Shown here piece after piece: positions 47,947 through 50,000 of a DNA stretch of 50,000 nucleotides. The notes beneath the pieces are model-generated. The model had not been told where the DNA came from, searched no databases, and saw only the letters and a program-made list of their open reading frames with translations. Positions within the stretch are counted from its first letter, which is position 1. Each line of letters begins with the position of its first letter. The DNA is from Novosphingobium sp. PC22D (GTDB lineage Bacteria > Pseudomonadota > Alphaproteobacteria > Sphingomonadales > Sphingomonadaceae), in the NCBI RefSeq assembly GCF_002556635.1, contig NZ_MWMO01000013.1:1-50000 (forward strand). Reading direction: 5' to 3'. Made by a program: the position numbers and the translations under genes.

Positions 47947-48567
47947 TTGAGCGCAGCGTTGAAGGAGGCGGTCCGTACGCTGGCCCGCACGGTCGGCTAC
48001 GACGTCACCCATATCACGCGCACGGTCGCCTACGCCGCGGTCGAGAAACGGCTGGCCGAGCTGCCGTGCGACCGGCTCGACGCGCTCGAGATCTCGGCCG
48101 GCTGGAAATGGCGGCAGATCGGCTGGGGCAGCTATCGCGAGATGAACTGGCCCGACCACGACATTTGCGAGGACGTGCTCGAACGCAAGTTCGACGTGAT
48201 CCTCGCCGACAACGTCTGGGAGCATCTGCTGCATCCCTACCGCGCGGCGCGCAACGTGCTCGCGATGCTCAAGCCCGGCGGGCTCTTCGTGAACATCACT
48301 CCGTTCATGATCCGCCACCACCCGATCCCCACCGACTGCACCCGCTGGACAGAGCTTGGCATGCGCCATTTCCTCGCAGACGTCGGCTTCGACGCGGCCG
48401 GGATCGAGACCGGCTCGTGGGGCAACGCGGGCGCGGTCAAGGCGAACTTCCATCGCTGGGCGCGGACCGGCTGGCGCCGCCGACTGCCCAACGACCCGGA
48501 CTTTCCGGTGACCGTCTGGGCCTTCGCCAAGGCACCGGTGCGGGCTCCGGGCGGCGTGCCCGCATGA
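47947..48567 (+). CDS. Class I SAM-dependent methyltransferase-like protein
   Basis: A 206-residue protein with a methyltransferase-11-like core. DALEISAGWKWRQIG is a divergent SAM-binding strand, DVILADNVWEHLLHP is the motif-III/IV region, and NVLAMLKPGGLFVNIT is the typical post-core strand. The start appears to be TTG 47947, with GAGGAGCAGG just before it. It overlaps the glycosyltransferase by 4 bp (ATGA), so a role in modifying a surface polysaccharide or lipid is likely (inference). Confidence 0.77.
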   Translation: MSAALKEAVRTLARTVGYDVTHITRTVAYAAVEKRLAELPCDRLDALEISAGWKWRQIGWGSYREMNWPDHDICEDVLERKFDVILADNVWEHLLHPYRAARNVLAMLKPGGLFVNITPFMIRHHPIPTDCTRWTELGMRHFLADVGFDAAGIETGSWGNAGAVKANFHRWARTGWRRRLPNDPDFPVTVWAFAKAPVRAPGGVPA

Positions 48568-49418
48568 CGAGCGTGCCGAGGATCGTCGTCGGCGTCCTCG
48601 CGCACAACGAGGAACGGCGCATTGCACGCTGCCTGGCAAGCCTTCCACTCGGCGAGCCGGACATAAAGGTTCACGTCATCGTCAACGGATCGCGCGACGC
48701 GACCGCGCGGATCGCCGCCGAGGTCGGAGCAGGGCGCCTCACCGTCCACGACTGGCGCGAGGGCGGCAAGGCGAGGAGCTGGAACCGCTTCGTGCTCGAT
48801 ACGCCGGGGATCGAGGCCGAGGCCTTCGTTTTCGTCGACGGCGATGCCGAAGTGCTTCCCGGCTCGGTCGAGGCGCTCGCCGCCGCGCTCGCGGCGAACC
48901 CCGACGCGAACGCGGCCGCCGGGATGCCCGCGAACGGCCGCAAAGCGCAGGTCTACCGAGCCGGGCTGATTGCCGAGCACGGCCTGTTCGGCGATCTCTA
49001 TGCCTTGTCGGGGCGGTTCGTCGCCCGGATGCGCGCGCAAGGCGTGCGCCTGCCCGAAGACCTGATCGGCGATGACGGCCTGCTCTGCGCCATGGCCAAG
49101 ACCGACCTTGCCGACGAGAGCCAGTGGCGCGACGCTCGTGTCGTCCCGTGCCTCGGGGCGCAGTTTCTCTGCGAGCCGACGCGGTTCGCTTCGCCGCGTT
49201 CGCTGCGGGTTCAGTACCGGCGCATGATCAACTACTCGGTACGTCACTTCCAGAACCGGATGATCAGCGCGATCATGCGCAGCACGGGGCCGTCGGGCCT
49301 GCCGCATGCGATGCGCGAGATCTATCCGCAGTGGCTCTCGCGCCTGGCGCCGCGCCGCGACCCGAAAGTCTGGTGGTTCGACCGGCTCGGCCTCGCCCGG
49401 ATGCGCCGCGCGGTCTAG
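48564..49418 (+). CDS. Family 2 glycosyltransferase
   Basis: A 284-residue GT-A-fold transferase. It starts MTSVPRIVVGVLAHNEERRI; NGSRDATARIAAE lies near the nucleotide site, and FVDGDAEVLPGS contains the D-x-D metal motif. LIGDDGLLCAMA may be the later acidic motif. It probably adds a sugar in exopolysaccharide or glycan synthesis; together with the methyltransferase and the flippase fragment it suggests a polysaccharide locus. It meets the convergent flippase gene in a 4-bp overlap. Confidence 0.86.
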   Translation: MTSVPRIVVGVLAHNEERRIARCLASLPLGEPDIKVHVIVNGSRDATARIAAEVGAGRLTVHDWREGGKARSWNRFVLDTPGIEAEAFVFVDGDAEVLPGSVEALAAALAANPDANAAAGMPANGRKAQVYRAGLIAEHGLFGDLYALSGRFVARMRAQGVRLPEDLIGDDGLLCAMAKTDLADESQWRDARVVPCLGAQFLCEPTRFASPRSLRVQYRRMINYSVRHFQNRMISAIMRSTGPSGLPHAMREIYPQWLSRLAPRRDPKVWWFDRLGLARMRRAV

Positions 49419-50000
49419 GCGGCGGCCGGTACCGGCGGGCGGCGCTTCACCACCAGCGCGATCAGCTCCATCAGCGTCTCGCGCGAGAAGACCCACAGGA
49501 TCGCGCCATAGGCGATTCCGCCGCAACCCACCTGGACGATGAGCGCGACCCAGTCCGGCAGCGCGCCGAGCTGGCTGCCGACAAGCCGGACGATCACCGC
49601 CATGCCCGCGCCCGCGCCGAGCGCGGGCAGCACCGCGCCTCCCAGATCGGACAGGCTCAGGCCGAGCAGCTTGCGCGACTGCCAGTAGGTGAAGGCGGGG
49701 ATCAGCGGGAAGCCCGCGACCCAGGCCCAGGCGAGCCCCACCGAGCCGAAGCGCACGCCGACCAGGAACGCGGCGATCATCACCACCGCGCCGAAGATCG
49801 AGGCGCGCATCGAGATCCGGGCATGGCCGAGCGCATTGACCGCCGGTGCGAACAGGATGTGCAGGGTGAAGGCGGGCATTGCCAGCGAGAGGATCGTCAC
49901 CAGCGGCGCCATCTCCAGCCACTTGGCGCCGAACACCACGCTGACCGCGTCCTCGGCGGTCGCGGCGAGGCCGAAGTAGAGCGGCACCGTCGCCAGCAGG
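49415..50000 (-). CDS. Polysaccharide flippase/Wzx-like protein, C-terminal part (partial)
   Basis: The last about 195 codons of a membrane protein that runs out of the window on the right. At least five hydrophobic segments are visible (LVTILSLAMPAFTLHILF, ASIFGAVVMIAAFLVGV, AWAWVAGFPLIPAFTYW, and two later ones). GAKWLEMAPLV, followed by NALGHARISMRAS, is typical for oligosaccharide flippases of the MOP superfamily. It would move lipid-linked sugar units across the inner membrane. The first residue of the true protein lies outside the window. Confidence 0.8.
   Translation of the reverse strand, partial: LLATVPLYFGLAATAEDAVSVVFGAKWLEMAPLVTILSLAMPAFTLHILFAPAVNALGHARISMRASIFGAVVMIAAFLVGVRFGSVGLAWAWVAGFPLIPAFTYWQSRKLLGLSLSDLGGAVLPALGAGAGMAVIVRLVGSQLGALPDWVALIVQVGCGGIAYGAILWVFSRETLMELIALVVKRRPPVPAAA

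Noticed and set aside
1..50000. CRISPR arrays, insertion sequences, integrases or prophage genes
   Set aside because: No regularly spaced repeats, transposase, integrase or phage structural proteins were seen in any gene of the window.

Overview
The window looks like a chromosomal segment of a GC-rich alphaproteobacterium of the order Sphingomonadales, probably close to Novosphingobium or the Erythrobacter group. Reasons: a large TonB-dependent receptor heading a catabolic cluster, an EipA (DUF1134) homologue, an HslV whose catalytic threonine follows WHG, a COQ9 protein, and an Atm1 exporter that reads almost line for line like the Novosphingobium aromaticivorans protein as I remember it.

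Layout. (1) 1-126 is the tail of an acyl-CoA dehydrogenase. (2) 475-17,219 is an accessory catabolic island: a TonB-dependent receptor broken by one in-frame amber codon, two NTF2-like proteins (one a limonene-epoxide-hydrolase-type enzyme with all catalytic residues), a MarR regulator, an MFS transporter, a 2-keto-4-pentenoate hydratase-like enzyme, a VOC protein, two amidohydrolases, two tandem P450s, four SDRs, a ThuA-like protein, an EthD protein and an Old Yellow Enzyme. All six of its transcription units start beside a copy of one 20-bp palindrome, consensus TTATATCGATATCGATATAA. The only regulator gene in the island, marR, is the last gene of one of these units, so the island reads as one autoregulated regulon. 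(3) 17,419-22,956 is a second, independent catabolic operon (ALDH, two-domain carboxymuconolactone-decarboxylase-like protein, two SDRs, 3-hydroxyisobutyrate-dehydrogenase-like protein), divergent from a GntR/FadR-type regulator whose start region carries a perfect 18-bp palindrome. (4) A tRNA-Ser(GCU) gene at 23,104-23,195 has its 3' end pointing at the accessory region. (5) From 23.4 kb on the content is core genome: eipA, an aminotransferase, riboflavin genes, a SCO-type protein, COQ9, feoAB with a probable Fur box, ssb, a YceD/cytochrome bc1 chaperone pair, bamE, hslV and hslU (separated by 2.2 kb), a SulP transporter, atm1, a retropepsin-like protein, and finally a methyltransferase, a glycosyltransferase and a flippase fragment.

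How the parts may work together. In the island the receptor would bring a bulky or hydrophobic substrate across the outer membrane and the MFS protein across the inner membrane. P450 oxidation, an epoxide hydrolase, SDRs and an ene-reductase suggest stepwise oxidation of an alicyclic, terpenoid-like or similar skeleton. The hydratase-like enzyme, VOC protein and amidohydrolases would then handle ring-opened products. The actual substrate cannot be read from the sequence, and no ferredoxin or reductase partner for the P450s lies in the window.

Most unusual items: the complete operator set of the island; a FAD oxidase of the D-amino-acid-oxidase family (39,387-40,472) whose C-terminal block precedes its N-terminal FAD-binding block, i.e. 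an apparent circular permutation; the amber codon in the receptor; and several island enzymes with replaced key residues (His in the I-helix motif of both P450s, Asp to Glu and Asp to Asn at metal-ligand positions of the two amidohydrolases, no YxxxK in one SDR).
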